Source: Lactifluus volemus (Eukaryota; Basidiomycota; Agaricomycetes; Russulales; Russulaceae). From it: 64,000 nt of DNA. Shown here piece after piece: positions 44,982 to 55,812 of this stretch. How positions within the stretch are numbered: the stretch's first letter is position 1; each line of letters starts with the position of its first letter. Location: positions 1 through 64,000 of the forward strand of contig WTXI01000042.1 of the NCBI GenBank assembly GCA_022376515.1. The letters run 5' to 3'. Made by a program: the position numbers and the translations under genes. The notes under the pieces were generated by a model, which did not search any database, was not told the origin of the DNA, and was given only the letters and a program-made list of their open reading frames with translations.

Positions 44982-45335
44982 GAAGATGGCTCGACTCCGC
45001 TTCACTACGCAGCGTCCAAAGGACACCTTGAGCTAGCTCGAATGCTACTTGATCACAATGCCGAGGTCGATACCCAGGATGAAGGTGGTTGGACTCCACT
45101 GTACTGGGCAGCGTCCGAAGGACACCTTGAGCTAGCTCGAATGCTACTTGATCACTATCCCGAGGTCGATGCCCCAACACATGATGGAATGACTTCACTG
45201 CGCCATGCGGTATCCGAGGGACACATCGACTTAGCTCATATGCTACTTGACCATTATGCCCAATTCAATGAACATCGTTTCAATTCGCTGTCACAGTACC
45301 TGGCAACGGTCATATGGACCTCGAGCTCGAGTTAG
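44982..45335 (+). pseudogene. 3' remainder of NLR-A (last ankyrin repeats)
   Basis: Directly behind the transposon's right target duplication the ankyrin frame resumes: GSTPLHYAASKGHLELARML, then a GGWTPLYWAASEG repeat and a MTSLRHAVSEGHIDLAHML repeat. A short unique end with NSLSQYLATVIWTSSSS stops at 45,335. NLR-B ends in a similar MGTSTSS. It is cut off from its own start codon, so it is an orphan exon part unless the element is excised. Confidence 0.85.
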
Positions 45336-46241
45336 TTCAGATAGTGATGTTGCTGTAGACATGGGTACTATGCAGCGGTAAGCTCCCAGGATTTCTACAT
45401 GTAGGTACCGTCAACACCAACTCACACGAAGCCAGGAAGACCGTGACCTCCAGCTGGCTTCAGATGACTGCCCGTGGCAAAAAAAGATCGTAAATTTGTT
45501 CTCTCAATAGTAAGCATCCGTCGGTCTATTGTTCTACTAGTACCCAATGTCCTGAAATGTTCAGCTTTGTCTAGTTTTATGTCTTCGATCATTTTCCCAG
45601 AGACAGTTTGTGCTCAGCCAGACATGGTTAACCACACCTCAATCCGCTGCTATGAGATACGACTACTTACTGTAATCACGTTTTTGGTCTGAGTAGTTTA
45701 ACTAGTAATAGTAGTATGGTACGACTTTTGTTTTGTGTAAACGCTGATTTGTGTCATCAGAGAGGTGTTTTTGGTGCCATTATCGTTGTTGAAATGGTTG
45801 ATGACTCGGAATCCCGAAAGGGACCACAAGATTGGGCCAATCAATCGTCTCACACCGGACAGGACTTCAAGTTGGCAGCACGTCTATTGTGACCAGTCGA
45901 CCGACGCTGCATCACGTTGTGGTCTTACATCGACAGAGGGGTTGAGATCTTTCGGCAGCATGATGCCAGTGGCCGCGACGCACGTTTTCTTGACGCGGGC
46001 TGCCAGTGGCTGTCCTCCGCCCTAGACTAAAATCGTGACAAGCTTTTGCAATTACAATGAGCCAGATGAATTCCGGCTTGAGGCCCCCCATCAAAGATAG
46101 TAAAACTATATGTCACCGGAGAAATAAATGCCTCTATTCTCACTGGTATGAGACAGTACATCGCACCAGTCTTACGCCGTAACTTACAATTTTGAGAAAG
46201 TACGTCATGCAACGAGCCAGCCGTCCCTCCCTTTCACGACT
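45336..46241. other. Conserved NLR 3' flank (unit 3)
   Basis: Colinear with 60,821-61,720 at about 95% identity by eye, including AGCATCCGTCGGTCTATTGT, CCTGAAATGTTCAGCTTTGT and GTTTTTGGTCTGAGTAGTTT. An open stretch at 45,765-46,025 partly matches one at 61,185-61,499 but in a shifted frame. It may be 3' UTR; no gene is called. Confidence 0.45.
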
Positions 46242-47940
46242 TCAGGGCACTGGCACCATCCCACTTGGGTGCCGTTCCATCGAGTCGATCGCAGCCCAAC
46301 GAACGCGGCCGATCCGCCAGAGCAGTTCCTCTGCCCATTCCATCGCAACAAGCGCACAGAGGAACACAGAAAAGCCTACCCGAGCCATCCAACTTTCTGG
46401 CATAAGCGGATGCGGGGTCTTCCCACCTCCAACAACCTGTTCATGCCTCGCGCAGCGTCAGGCAGTAGCCTGAGCACGCGCGCAGGCCACGTAGCACCTG
46501 ATTCGCGCACATCGAACACATCGCGAAACAACGCTTCATTCGACGCCAAAAATTCGCGTACCTCGCCCGTCGCGTGTGACGGGCCGCCAGATCCACCCCA
46601 GTGTAGCGCCGTCGGCCCGTCCCCGGCGAGAACGAGCAGCGTGAAAGAATGAGGGGAGAGGTACGAGATGACCAAATCCCTAAGTTTCGCATCTGCCCCG
46701 TCGGTGCCGGCATCGAAATGCTGCACATGTGCGGACGGATCACCCGGCCGAGGCTTGATGCACACCCCGAGCGCATGCGCACGCCGCGCCAGGAAAGCGT
46801 TGACGAAATGACGCGCACCGCGCTCGAGTATCGTGGGATGTTGCCAGCCAGTTCCCCCACCTTTCGCGAGTGCTAGGCTGTAAGACGGAGAGGCGGACCA
46901 GCTGACGGGTTTGGGCTCTGGCCGTTTGTACACGTCGAGGTGGTGGCGGTAATGGAGGACGGCAGCTTGACGAAGGATACGTGGGGCGGTGAGAAGAGGA
47001 TGGATGGGTGAGTCGCGAGAGCTGCGAGTACGGTGGGTGTCCTGAATGGGGCAACGTGTTTGGCGCATAGGGATGCCGAGAATTTGAAGGCGCCTGGTGG
47101 GGTGTGTAGATGAACTCGGATATGCGGCAGTGCTACATCCGAATCGATATGGGAAAAGGGAGCGCGAACGGAGACGGTGTATGTGCCAAGATGGTCATTG
47201 AATGGTGAGACGTGAAAAGCACGTGGAAGGACCATTGGTGGTCGAAACTGTGTGAAGCATGAAGAAAAGTTGTCAGACGAGGTTGCAAGACCTACTTGAC
47301 ATTAGGAGCTTCTTCATTCCTTCCCACTTCAAGGATATGGACATGGCGTTCGCCAAAGGTATTGTGAATCTGTAGCATCATATAAGGTGATGCTTCAAAC
47401 ATAGGAGAGACACGCTGGATACGCACCTCGAGCACCACAACCCATAACCTACGGTCGTCCCTCCGGTAGCAAAATATACAATGAGTGGATTCAGTCCCTC
47501 AAATCCACAGTAGCTTGGCATAGTGAGTATCCAGGCATCGTCCAACTGTTCTTCAGCATGTTCAACGCCAAAATCATCCAACGGCTTTATAAGATTTGTT
47601 CGTATTGACGAAACCTTCCCGCCGTCATCAAAGATGTAACTCGCACTACGCAGGCCAAGATTCCACCCATAGGTGCCTCCGTATGAAAATAGAAATCCAT
47701 TCAGAGCGACAAATGAGCTGACTCGAGAGCTGAGAGGGGTAGAATCAGGGAGGATGCAGGGTATGTGAAAGGATGCCGCGAGTCAGTGAGGAGGAGGAGT
47801 GCATGGGTGGTTATCGAGTGAAGAATGTATGCTCGCGGGGATATTTTGAAATCGTGTGGTCGAGGAATGTTAGGGGAGTAGAGCGCATAGGATAAGCCCA
47901 AGGCATTACCGGGCCGGGATCGTCCATGCTTCGCCATCAC
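46242..47940 (-). pseudogene. DUF1365-family gene, decayed copy (unit 3)
   Basis: N-terminal part LGLSYALYSPNIPRPHDFKI then LHSITTHALLL (47,900-47,800); then MPSYCGFEGLNPLIVYF; then, across an intron (GTGCGT...CTACAG), IHNTFGERHVHILEVG; then RAFHVSPFNDHLGTYTVSVR. NP-xVYFCY, E-HNTFGE and FHVSPF-D--G-Y are the signature of the DUF1365 family, whose biochemical role is unknown to me. A one-base loss near 46,995 shifts frame within the ATHPSILF stretch, after which VYKRPEPKPVSWSASPS and RRAHALGVCIKP-RPGDPS are readable. The native start is missing because homology to copy 5 stops at the LINE junction near 47,910. Non-functional as it stands. Confidence 0.8.
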
Positions 47941-50373
47941 GGCTCCCTCAAGGCTCCCCTATCTCCCCGGTCCTCTCCATCATCCATACATACCCCCTCC
48001 TCCTCAAAATGCTCCAGTGGAACAACACAAGCCCCTCCATCTACGTATGACGCTGTCACCCAGAGGAGTGGCTCACTCGCTCAGGCCTCGGCATCGAGCC
48101 CGAGCTTACCTACTTTGCCCGACCTCGCTCACGGGCTGAACGCCCAACACACGTCTACCTCCCCTTCCTGTCCCACTCCACCTACTACAGAGTCGATTCT
48201 GCTAACTGTGTCCGCTATCTAGGCCTCCACATCGACTTCAAACTCCAATGGAAACAACACATTTCCGTCATCGTCAACCACGTCAAATCTACACTCAAAT
48301 CACTTCAGCTCCTCGGCAACTCAGTCAGGAGCTTTGACTTTGCCCGGTGGCGCTTGGTGTACAACAACATCTGCCTCCCAGTACTCACATACGGTGTACA
48401 GCTTTGTTACAAAGGCCAAGTAGGCCTTGTCAAACAACTCCAAGCAGCCCAAAACGAAGCAACTCGCATTATATCGGGTGCCTTCAGAACAGCCCCACGC
48501 GAGCCGCTACACCAACTCATGGCCATCTTCCCCATTGACATCCGCATTAAGCTACTAATCAAAACACTGCCCTCAGACTCTACCGCCTCCCGCGAAGCAG
48601 CCAACTCCTCGAACGCCTAGGCAATGACTGGAGCAGTGCCACCGATCTGGACCTCCCGCTCCCGTGTCTCCCTGCCCGCAACCGCCCCGCCCGCTCCCGC
48701 CTAACAGATCTAGCCGGTCTTGTCCCAACCCACGGCCCTCGCCTTCGCCCACACGCCCGTGCGCCTGGAACTTGCGCAGCTTGGACGACAGACTCACCCA
48801 AGATCCCCGAGTCCGCCACGGAGACGAGAGGAAAACCTGGATCGCTGCACTCAAGTCCGAAATGGCCCCCAGTGAAACCCAAAAGCTGGTAATTTTCTGC
48901 CTGCGGTGCCCTTACTAATGCCGACAGAGAAGACAACAACCCCATCGGCATCGCAGCTGTCGTGGCATATGCAAATGGAAGAGAAATCCGCCATTCCGAA
49001 CGCACCCTAGGGCTAACAGTTGCGGCACTCGACACCGAACTCGCGGCCCTGGACACCGGGATCACGCTTGCCCAAACCATCCTCACCAACCACCCAGTCG
49101 CCCATCTCCTCATCTCCCCAGACCCCACTGCTATCTCCAGCATACTTAAGCCTGGCCCTCACCCAGGCCAACCCCTCTCCTCTCCTTGAGACAGACAGCT
49201 GATAATCTTCTCTCCTTATACAAGAACCTCAAGATACGGATAGTCTGAGCACCACACGACCGCTTGCTTCACGGCTTCGCCCGTGCCAAGCATGTCACAA
49301 ACACGATCGCCTCGCGCCCTCTCCCGCCCTCTCCCGCCCAACCACCGTGAACCACACATGATCAGCTATCAACGTCGCGAAGCCAAATTCACGGCAATCG
49401 ACGCATGAGCCGATCGCTGGCTGAGCAACAATCGCCTCTCTCAAACCTACATTGCCCTCCCCACCCGCCCAACGGCAAAATCCCGCCAGTAATCCAAGGA
49501 TCGAAGGGACACGAGAGGGCGGTTTTCTCCACCCTCGTCAGGCTCGTCACGGGCCACGCCTTCATCGGTTCGTACATGGCCAAATTCCGCCCAGACCTTC
49601 CCACAAACTGCCCCTGCGGGGCACCCACGCAAACCGTCGACACGTCATCGCAGTTTGCCCGCTCTACGACAACGCCCGACGCGACATCCTCCAACCGGTG
49701 GACCGCGACCTCTCACTCCCCATCCTACTGAGCACAGCCCAAGGAGGGAAAGCAGTGAGCTTATTTATCAAATCGACCCACGCCTGCATGCTCCCGAGAC
49801 AAGTCTGGGATCCCAGAGCAACGGGCCTCCTCCATCACCAACTTATCCTCTACCCACGTTTTCTCAAGGAGGCCGCCGCCTTGCGCAGTACGTTTTCCTC
49901 ACGCAGGCGACCCTCCGCCCCCTGCCCCCCAGACCAGACCCCCCTTGACTTGAGTCCGTTGGACAGCGGCTGTGGTAAGCTCCCTCTGTCTCTCTTCTCT
50001 CCTGCCTCCTCTATGTACTCCTCTTGTTTCCCGCACCTTCGATCGCTCCTCTATACTTATGGTCTCTTACTTTACCCTCCCTGAGTCGGTACTTGTGTTG
50101 TAGACTACGTCTTGTTGCAGCTCTGCAGGGACAATAAACCCCAATTCAAAAAAAAAAAAGTCTGGGATCCGGGAGAGAATCCCCCGCCGGAACAGACCCT
50201 GTAAAAATGCTAAATAGTGTACTTGTAAACCCTATGGCACACTACCCCTACCCACCCCCACACAACTACGAAAACGTCGAGTACACCACTACGCTCCTTA
50301 CTTCCCCAGCCGTCTTTACAATCCCACCGCGTCTTTGTCATAGCCACATGTTGCAGAATATAAATGCAGACTT
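47910..50373 (+). mobile_element. LINE-type retrotransposon, 5'-truncated, RT thumb/RNase H/C-terminal relics
   Basis: At 47,945 the frame reads APLSPRSSP; in another frame the twin copy at 63.5 kb gives APQGSPLSPVLSIIHTYPLL, the RT motif around QGSPLSP. The catalytic YxDD-type site is lost at a deletion (TCTACGTATGACGCTG). Next come RYLGLHIDFKLQWKQHI, VYNNICLPVLTYGVQLCYKG and QAAQNEATRIISGAFRTAP (RT C-terminal part). VAYANGREIRHSERTLGLTV then ALDTELAALDTGITLAQTIL is RNase H-like. RAVFSTLVRLVTGHAFIGSY and CPLYDNARRDILQPVDRDLS form the C-terminal domain. The family 3' end (ACCGCGTCTTTGTCATAGCC...AAATGCAGACTT-A) is at 50,328-50,373. Many frameshifts: dead. A second retroelement fragment is nested at 49,814-50,157. 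Confidence 0.85.
49814..50157 (+). mobile_element. Retroelement fragment nested in the LINE
   Basis: The host LINE is interrupted after AAGTCTGGGATCC (49,801-49,813), and the same 13 bp recur at 50,158-50,170, where the host sequence resumes. The insert ends with AATAAA-CCCCAATTC and an A run, as expected for reverse transcription of a polyadenylated RNA. Its 5' part reads LILYPRFLKEAAALRSTF-like, similar to C-terminal tails of other basidiomycete LINEs, so it is probably the 3' end of a second LINE family. Confidence 0.75.
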
Positions 50374-50435
50374 AAAAAAACCAACAACTTGGTCTCGATC
50401 CTCGAACACACGATCGACGGTGACTATTAACTAAG

Positions 50436-52290
50436 ATGTCTCCTGCTAATCTTCCAGGAACTGTACAAGACAGCAAGTCTAAGCGTCAAGAGCGTCTCAA
50501 ATCCCGCATTCGTGATCATCGTGGCGGGTAAGCTTTTGCTTCACGCGCGGGTTCTTTGATCTCGGACTTATCATGTTTTACTTTTTGCTTCTTCAACACA
50601 CAAACCAGCATCTTTGTGCCGTCGGAGGGAAATGTTCTCGCTGATATCCTCCTTTCACATGGCGTCAACGGAGAATCAAGAAGCGCGCTTCGTGGAAGTC
50701 GACAATTACCCCCAAATCGCGCGCTCCAGCTGCGTCCAAGGCGGGAACCAAAACCAAGACATTCACGCACCGGCACCTCAAAGCGGGGCACACCCAAATC
50801 TGTCTACACCACGTAGGAATGAGGGGAAGGAAAATACCTTACCTAGCACGAAGACGTCCCGTGGCAGGTTGAAGACACCAAAGTTGCAGGAGACCATGAC
50901 AAACGATGGTGAAGTGCGCCGCTTGCATCGAGTTTGTCACTCACTAAGCGGCTGCAAATTTTTTCAGGGCCTTCTCTCCCCCGTGTTACTGCTCAGCAGA
51001 TGCCCTTCGCTGGCCAACTTGCAGCTGCCAGTACGTGTTCCCTCTATTATTCTGACGTAAACGCGATAGCTCTGGGCTCAGCCTAGCGCTTCCTTTGCTT
51101 CACAGTACAGTTAATTCTACCAAGACTCCTACCACTTTCCCAACTTCAGAAAAGTCTGAGCCCGCTGCCGCTCCCATGTCTGACGTCCCTTCTCTGCTAG
51201 GAAAAATCGGAAAGAGTCGAAAAATGTAAAGGTAAAGCTGCTGCTATGGACTGGCTCCCACGCTATTCCGGAGAGCTTGGGGCTGCCAACGAGATGACAT
51301 CGACGCCTGCGAAGATGACCATGTCTCCCCTTGTCCTCGCCATTGAGAGTCAACGGAAAGTTGCCCAAGAGAGAACACGGACCACCGCGGAGCCACGGAA
51401 CGAATGATCCAATAATAGCAGGACGAGGCATCCTCTGGGAGCAGCAAAAACCGTTCTGCATGCGATCAGTGAACTAGAGGATAGCGACTCGGATGACGAG
51501 GACGTACCTTTGGCAAAGATTTATGCGAAACGTGCAGATACGCAGGCAAAGAGCCGGGAGGAGGAACCGCTGCCACAGCAGAAGAAGCGCCAATCGGCTA
51601 AAGCCAAGATACATCTAAGAAGGTATCATCTTTGACAAAAGTGTTATGGCCGACCCCTCACTGACCTTCTCCGAAGAAGCGCACACGAGCCCGAGCTGAC
51701 CCTAGTAGCAACTCAAGGAAAGTGGGGGTATCGCAGGAGAAGAATGCGCATGGAAAGGCGCCGCGTAAACGTGCAAAAGTAACGATGGGCGATACCAAAG
51801 GGGAGAAGGAGCACGAGGACGAGCCACCAAAGAAGAAGCGTCGACGTGCTGCCGATCCCGCAATGAGGTACGCCCTTTTCTTCTGGAACGGTTTCTCTAA
51901 TCTCTATTTGGGGACTCACGTTGAATAGTCGCCGCCGCAGGAAGGAGGACGAGGAAATCACCAGGTCGGCGCGCGAAGCGTCGGTTTGTGACCATGGATA
52001 GAGTGCGTCTTCTTCCATCCTGTCGTGATATGGGAAGTGCTGAGACCGCTTTTTTTATCTTATTTTCTCCAGCCGATGCCGTTGCCCGTAAAACAACAAC
52101 TTGATCCTATGGCACACCGAAAACCTGCGTCAAAGGCGAAACCACCCTCACGCATCCCCACTGCTGCCAGCGGGCTACCACCAGCCGTCCTTCGACGCAT
52201 CAAGATTAACGCACACACTCTTCCGGCATTAGGTGACGTCGACGATGACGATCCTATCGATTTATTTTTTTCGGTTGTAACCAAGTCAGA
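50436..52290 (+). pseudogene. Lysine/arginine-rich nuclear-type protein gene, probably decayed
   Basis: Starts MSPANLPGTVQDSKSKRQER then LKSRIRDHRGG; an intron (GTAAGC...AACCAG, 50,528-50,608); then IFVPSEGNVLADILLSHGVN. A frame change leads to TPRRNEGKENTLPSTKTSRG. Further on come an acidic LEDSDSDDEDVPLAKIYAK stretch (about 51,470-51,530), a basic KAPRKRAKVTM and DEPPKKKRRRAADPAM part (51,755-51,865), and PSRIPTAASGLPPAVLRRIK then LPALGDVDDDDPIDLFF near 52,150-52,270. Charged low complexity and PKKKRRR suggest a nuclear protein. I could not thread one open frame through it, so either several introns are unmodelled or it is broken. Family not recognised. It lies between the LINE and a DUF1365 scrap. 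Confidence 0.45.
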
Positions 52291-52554
52291 CATCTGTTTA
52301 CTTCTCATTTTTTACATGTCATCTTGTTTTATCTTATTTTCTTTTTTCGTTCGATGTGTACTTTTCACTGTTAATCTACTTGACTGTCTCATTAGTACAA
52401 CACATTCTCATTTTCTTCCAATGAATATCTGTTTCTCGCTTTCCGTCTATAGGCCCCCCTACAAGATAAAAGCATGACCGATGATTGAGGCTTACACGTA
52501 CAACTACCTAGTGAGTGAGTCACTAATACAAACGCAAGATGTCCTACACAGCAT
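52291..52554. other. AT-rich spacer, nothing recognised
   Basis: T-rich tract (CATTTTTTACATGTCATCTTGTTT region) behind the nuclear-protein gene, possibly its 3' UTR, followed by the junction to the DUF1365 scrap. Confidence 0.35.
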
Positions 52555-53260
52555 CGCTCCAGCCGTTTGAAAACGTTGAGGTGGTGGCGGCCCGGGCAAT
52601 GCAGGATGGTGCTTGACGAAGAATATGTGGGAGAGGATGAATGGGTGAGTCGCGCGTGCTGCGAATACGGTGAGTGTCTTGAATGACGCAACGTGTTTGG
52701 CGCGCAGGGATGCCGAGAATTTGAGGGTGCCTGTTGGGTGTGTAGATGAACTCGGATATGCGGCAGTGCTACGTCCGAATCGATATGGGAATAGGGAGCG
52801 GAGTGGAGATGGTGTCTGTGCCAAGACGATCATCGAATGCTTGAGGCATGGAAAGCTATCGGAAGGAGCATCGGTGGTCGAAGCTATCGGAAACATAAAG
52901 AAATGCTGCCAGACGAGATGCAAGACGTACCTGCGTTAGGCACGGTTCTATTCCCTTCTACTTCAAGGACTTGGAGATGTCGCTCGCCAAAAGTACTGTG
53001 AATCTGTAGTGTCATAAGGTGATGCTTCAAACGTTGGAGATGCACACTGGACACGCACCTCGAACCTACTATCCATAGCCAAAATTATCCTTGATTCCCT
53101 CAAATCCACTTAATCTGTTTGGAATAGTGGGCATATCCAGGCGTCTACTACTTGCTCTTCAGTGTGTCCAATCACCGGGACCTTTTTTCATCGTATCGAT
53201 GCCCAGGCCAGAACCATCCACAAATGCCCCTGTATGACAAGGTATGTGAAAGTATGCCTC
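52555..53260 (-). pseudogene. DUF1365-family N-terminal/middle scrap (copy 4)
   Basis: The minus strand contains SLFPYRFGRSTAAYPSSSTH and TGTLKFSASLRAKHVASFKT (52,810-52,690). These match the middle of the other copies, followed upstream by the equivalent of the 47,340-47,650 region with intron remnants. The C-terminal half is missing at the junction near 52,560. It is short and frame-broken; identity rests on DNA similarity to 36,000-36,420 and 62,560-63,130. Confidence 0.65.
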
Positions 53261-53556
53261 GAGTCAATGGAGAGGAGCCGTGAATGTGTGACCATTGTGT
53301 GGTCTGAGCAAGTTATGGGATTTTCCTCGCTTCAACTGTAGTCGCGTGACTCGCAATTGGACCACTTGCGTACAGTAGTCTGGGGGCGTTGGTTGTCTTG
53401 TACACCATAAACTGCAACATACTATAGTATAGTACATATCATAAACTAATGATTTCTAACAGGCGCGTCAACAATTGAAGTTATTTTTTCCACGTCGCTC
53501 TCTAGGCCTCCTCCTGATCCCAATCCCCACGCATTGACGTGCAGCTGCTCTTCAGT

Positions 53557-55227
53557 TCAGATGTAGGTATTCAACTGGTTCGTCTGTGACATTGAATTGT
53601 GATCGCGCGTGGTGCGAAGGGCTACATGCATTCCAGTGGGTGAGATAACCCCGGAAAGCACGCTGAACCTCGGGAACGAGCGACCACTACTTGGAACGCG
53701 GTCGGCCCCAAAAGGCATCAGTCACGTGAGTGGGAAGAAGAAAGTCAAGTCAGGAGGCCGTACATCTCAGAGGAAAAATTTATCAGAGAGCGATATATTC
53801 GCGTTGCAGCGATGGCCAATACTATCAGAGCCGGAATCTGAAACATCTATGTTGCGGGACGTATGAGAAACAGGCATCGTTGTCCACACACGGAAAAGAA
53901 AGAACGTACAGAGTTAAGAGCAACTTGAATTTAAGGAACATCTGCAACAAAAAATAGATGTGATCAAAGAAGAGCTGAGAAGCGTCGAGGGCCTAGTAGA
54001 ATGCTGACCGTTGGCGGGACCTCAGCAACAACAGCAAGTAAAAACCAAATGAGCCCCTGTTCAACGGAACAACATCAGCGAATGGAAGAAATGGAAATGT
54101 GTCACTATCTACCTGTTTCCATAGGAAGTCCTCCAGACTGAGCCTGCCCCCGCCTTGCATGCGTAGGTGAAGCAGGCCGGCGAGCATCATAAGGAGTAAC
54201 ATAGAGTCGGTAGCGAGCGTGGAAATGGCATTCAGTTTGGTGGTGTCGGAGTTGGATAGCTTACAACGTTCCTCAGGTATCCATACGGAACCGGAACAGA
54301 TCTGGAGACAGATCAGTGCCAACGATCATGAGGTGGCTAGATTTCGTTATTTACCCGCACGATTCCTGACGCCAAAACAAGCGCGTGTGAGATCTCGGGT
54401 CCACCTGCCAGCGCAGAGGAAGAGACCTATCTCGGATGAGGGATGTAGCGTTTGTTAACCATACGATGGTGGCAAGCGCCAGAATGATCTTATTTCTTAT
54501 CCAAATGGCGACGCTGGTGCTACCATCAGTCCTTTCTTCCCAAAGACGAACCTAGTGAGGGAGTGCAGGACTGGACGTACACGCGAAGCATCAATAATAG
54601 TGACGTGTAGGCCAACGCAAAATAGCTGAAAATCTTAAAGGAGAAGAGACAGAGCACAGAAGCCAGCAATTAGGATTCTTTAAATGGAGGAAGAAGGATG
54701 CTTACGAGTTCAAAAATGATCCACAGCTTGAGATCGTTGGCCATCACGAAGCAGTCCAATTCACGGGCACTACATGTACCAGACAGTTGATTGGCGTATA
54801 GATGTCAAGTTCGACGATGTCGAGGATCACTGCTATCAAGGTAGCTATCCGCGTCAGGGAATAAATCTAGTGAAGGTGAAAGGTCAGTCGTAGGCGTCTG
54901 AGAAATTTTCAAAGAAAGCCTATCAGCACGGACCCATATTGTCCAACGATAGGGACGACTCCCTCTGATGACACTCCACTCGAAATCCAGAGTGGTGAAG
55001 AATTCCCAACTGAGAAGTGGAGGGTTGAGTTGACATGATAGAACCTGTAGCGAAATGCTCGAGGCAGACAACGCACAGGAAGATGCCATGAAAAGCATGC
55101 CAGAGCCTCACTACTGCCCCTGTTGGAATATGGGTTTAGTTGAATTCGAAACGTAGAGTGAGGCTGTACGGCTAGCATATGCACGGGTTTCCTGCACGAT
55201 CATGTTGGGATCTTGAAAATTTAGCAT
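53557..55227 (-). pseudogene. 7TM copy 7 (unit 4), damaged
   Basis: ATG at 55,227 (MLNFQDPNMIVQET). Most exons are as in copies 5 and 6: WEFFTTLDFEWSVIRGSRPY, microexon LWIIFEL, IFSYFALAYTSLLLMLR, and LNAISTLATDSMLLLMMLAG. Three lesions stand out. The donor after the exon ending LIR is AT instead of GT (54,429-54,430). About 80 bp covering most of the LFLILNLN exon and the following intron is deleted near 53,935. A TGA (53,557-53,559) replaces a Cys codon in the tail; the old stop context further down is also shifted (53,446). It sits divergently to the intact NLR-B, so this unit has lost its 7TM function while keeping the NLR. Confidence 0.75.
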
Positions 55228-55812
55228 CCTTGCAGGCAAGCATAAGATCGAAGGGGACTCGGAGGCGGTCTGCTAGTGAATCAGCAGCGAGCCATCGAGG
55301 ATAATATATAGCTAGTAGAAGCCAAATCATATTCATGTTACAGATGAGGTTATGATAAGAGCGGCATGAGTCGCATGACCTTTGGTTACTGATGCATGCG
55401 CCTCCGAACTTAAAATCTATGCTCGGGTGGCTGACTCGGAAGTTTCCAGCGACAAGCGCCCAGACTCCGGAATTGCAGCTGAAAAATGTAACCCTTGAGT
55501 GAGGTAGTTGCCTTTACTAGCTACCAAGTACACTACAACATCAAGACTGAAAAAAAAAAAACTGGTGTACTAATGTCCGTTATTCTAGTACTGACGATGC
55601 CAGCGTGTCGGAGGTTGAACAAAGTTTGATTGTGCAAAGAAAGGCGTTGACATTCCTCAGGGGGTGGTGAACCTCAGGCTTTCAGTACTTTCAGTTGTGG
55701 CGCATCAGTGGCTGCCCTAACAATTGGCGCCTGTCCTTAGTATGAAAGACAATCGCACCTTGCGCTCTCCAACCAGAAATCCTCTTACCGCCCTCATCCT
55801 CACTCGAGCCCT
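55228..55812. promoter_or_regulatory. Divergent 7TM/NLR intergenic region (unit 4)
   Basis: 585 bp between the 7TM start (55,227) and the NLR-B start (55,813). 7TM side: AATATATAGCTAG near 55,303. Middle: GTGGCTGACTCGGAAGTTTC and GCGACAAGCGCC (55,426-55,460). NLR side: GTGTCGGAGGTTGAACAAAG (55,604) and CCAGAAATCCTCTTACCGCC (55,771). Spacing and motifs match unit 2, suggesting a shared bidirectional control region. Confidence 0.6.

Noticed and set aside
36975..45335. Treating the NLR-A stop at 43,135 as the natural C-terminus
   Set aside because: The stop lies in the transposon end, and the ankyrin frame plus the NLR-type C-terminus continue after the element.
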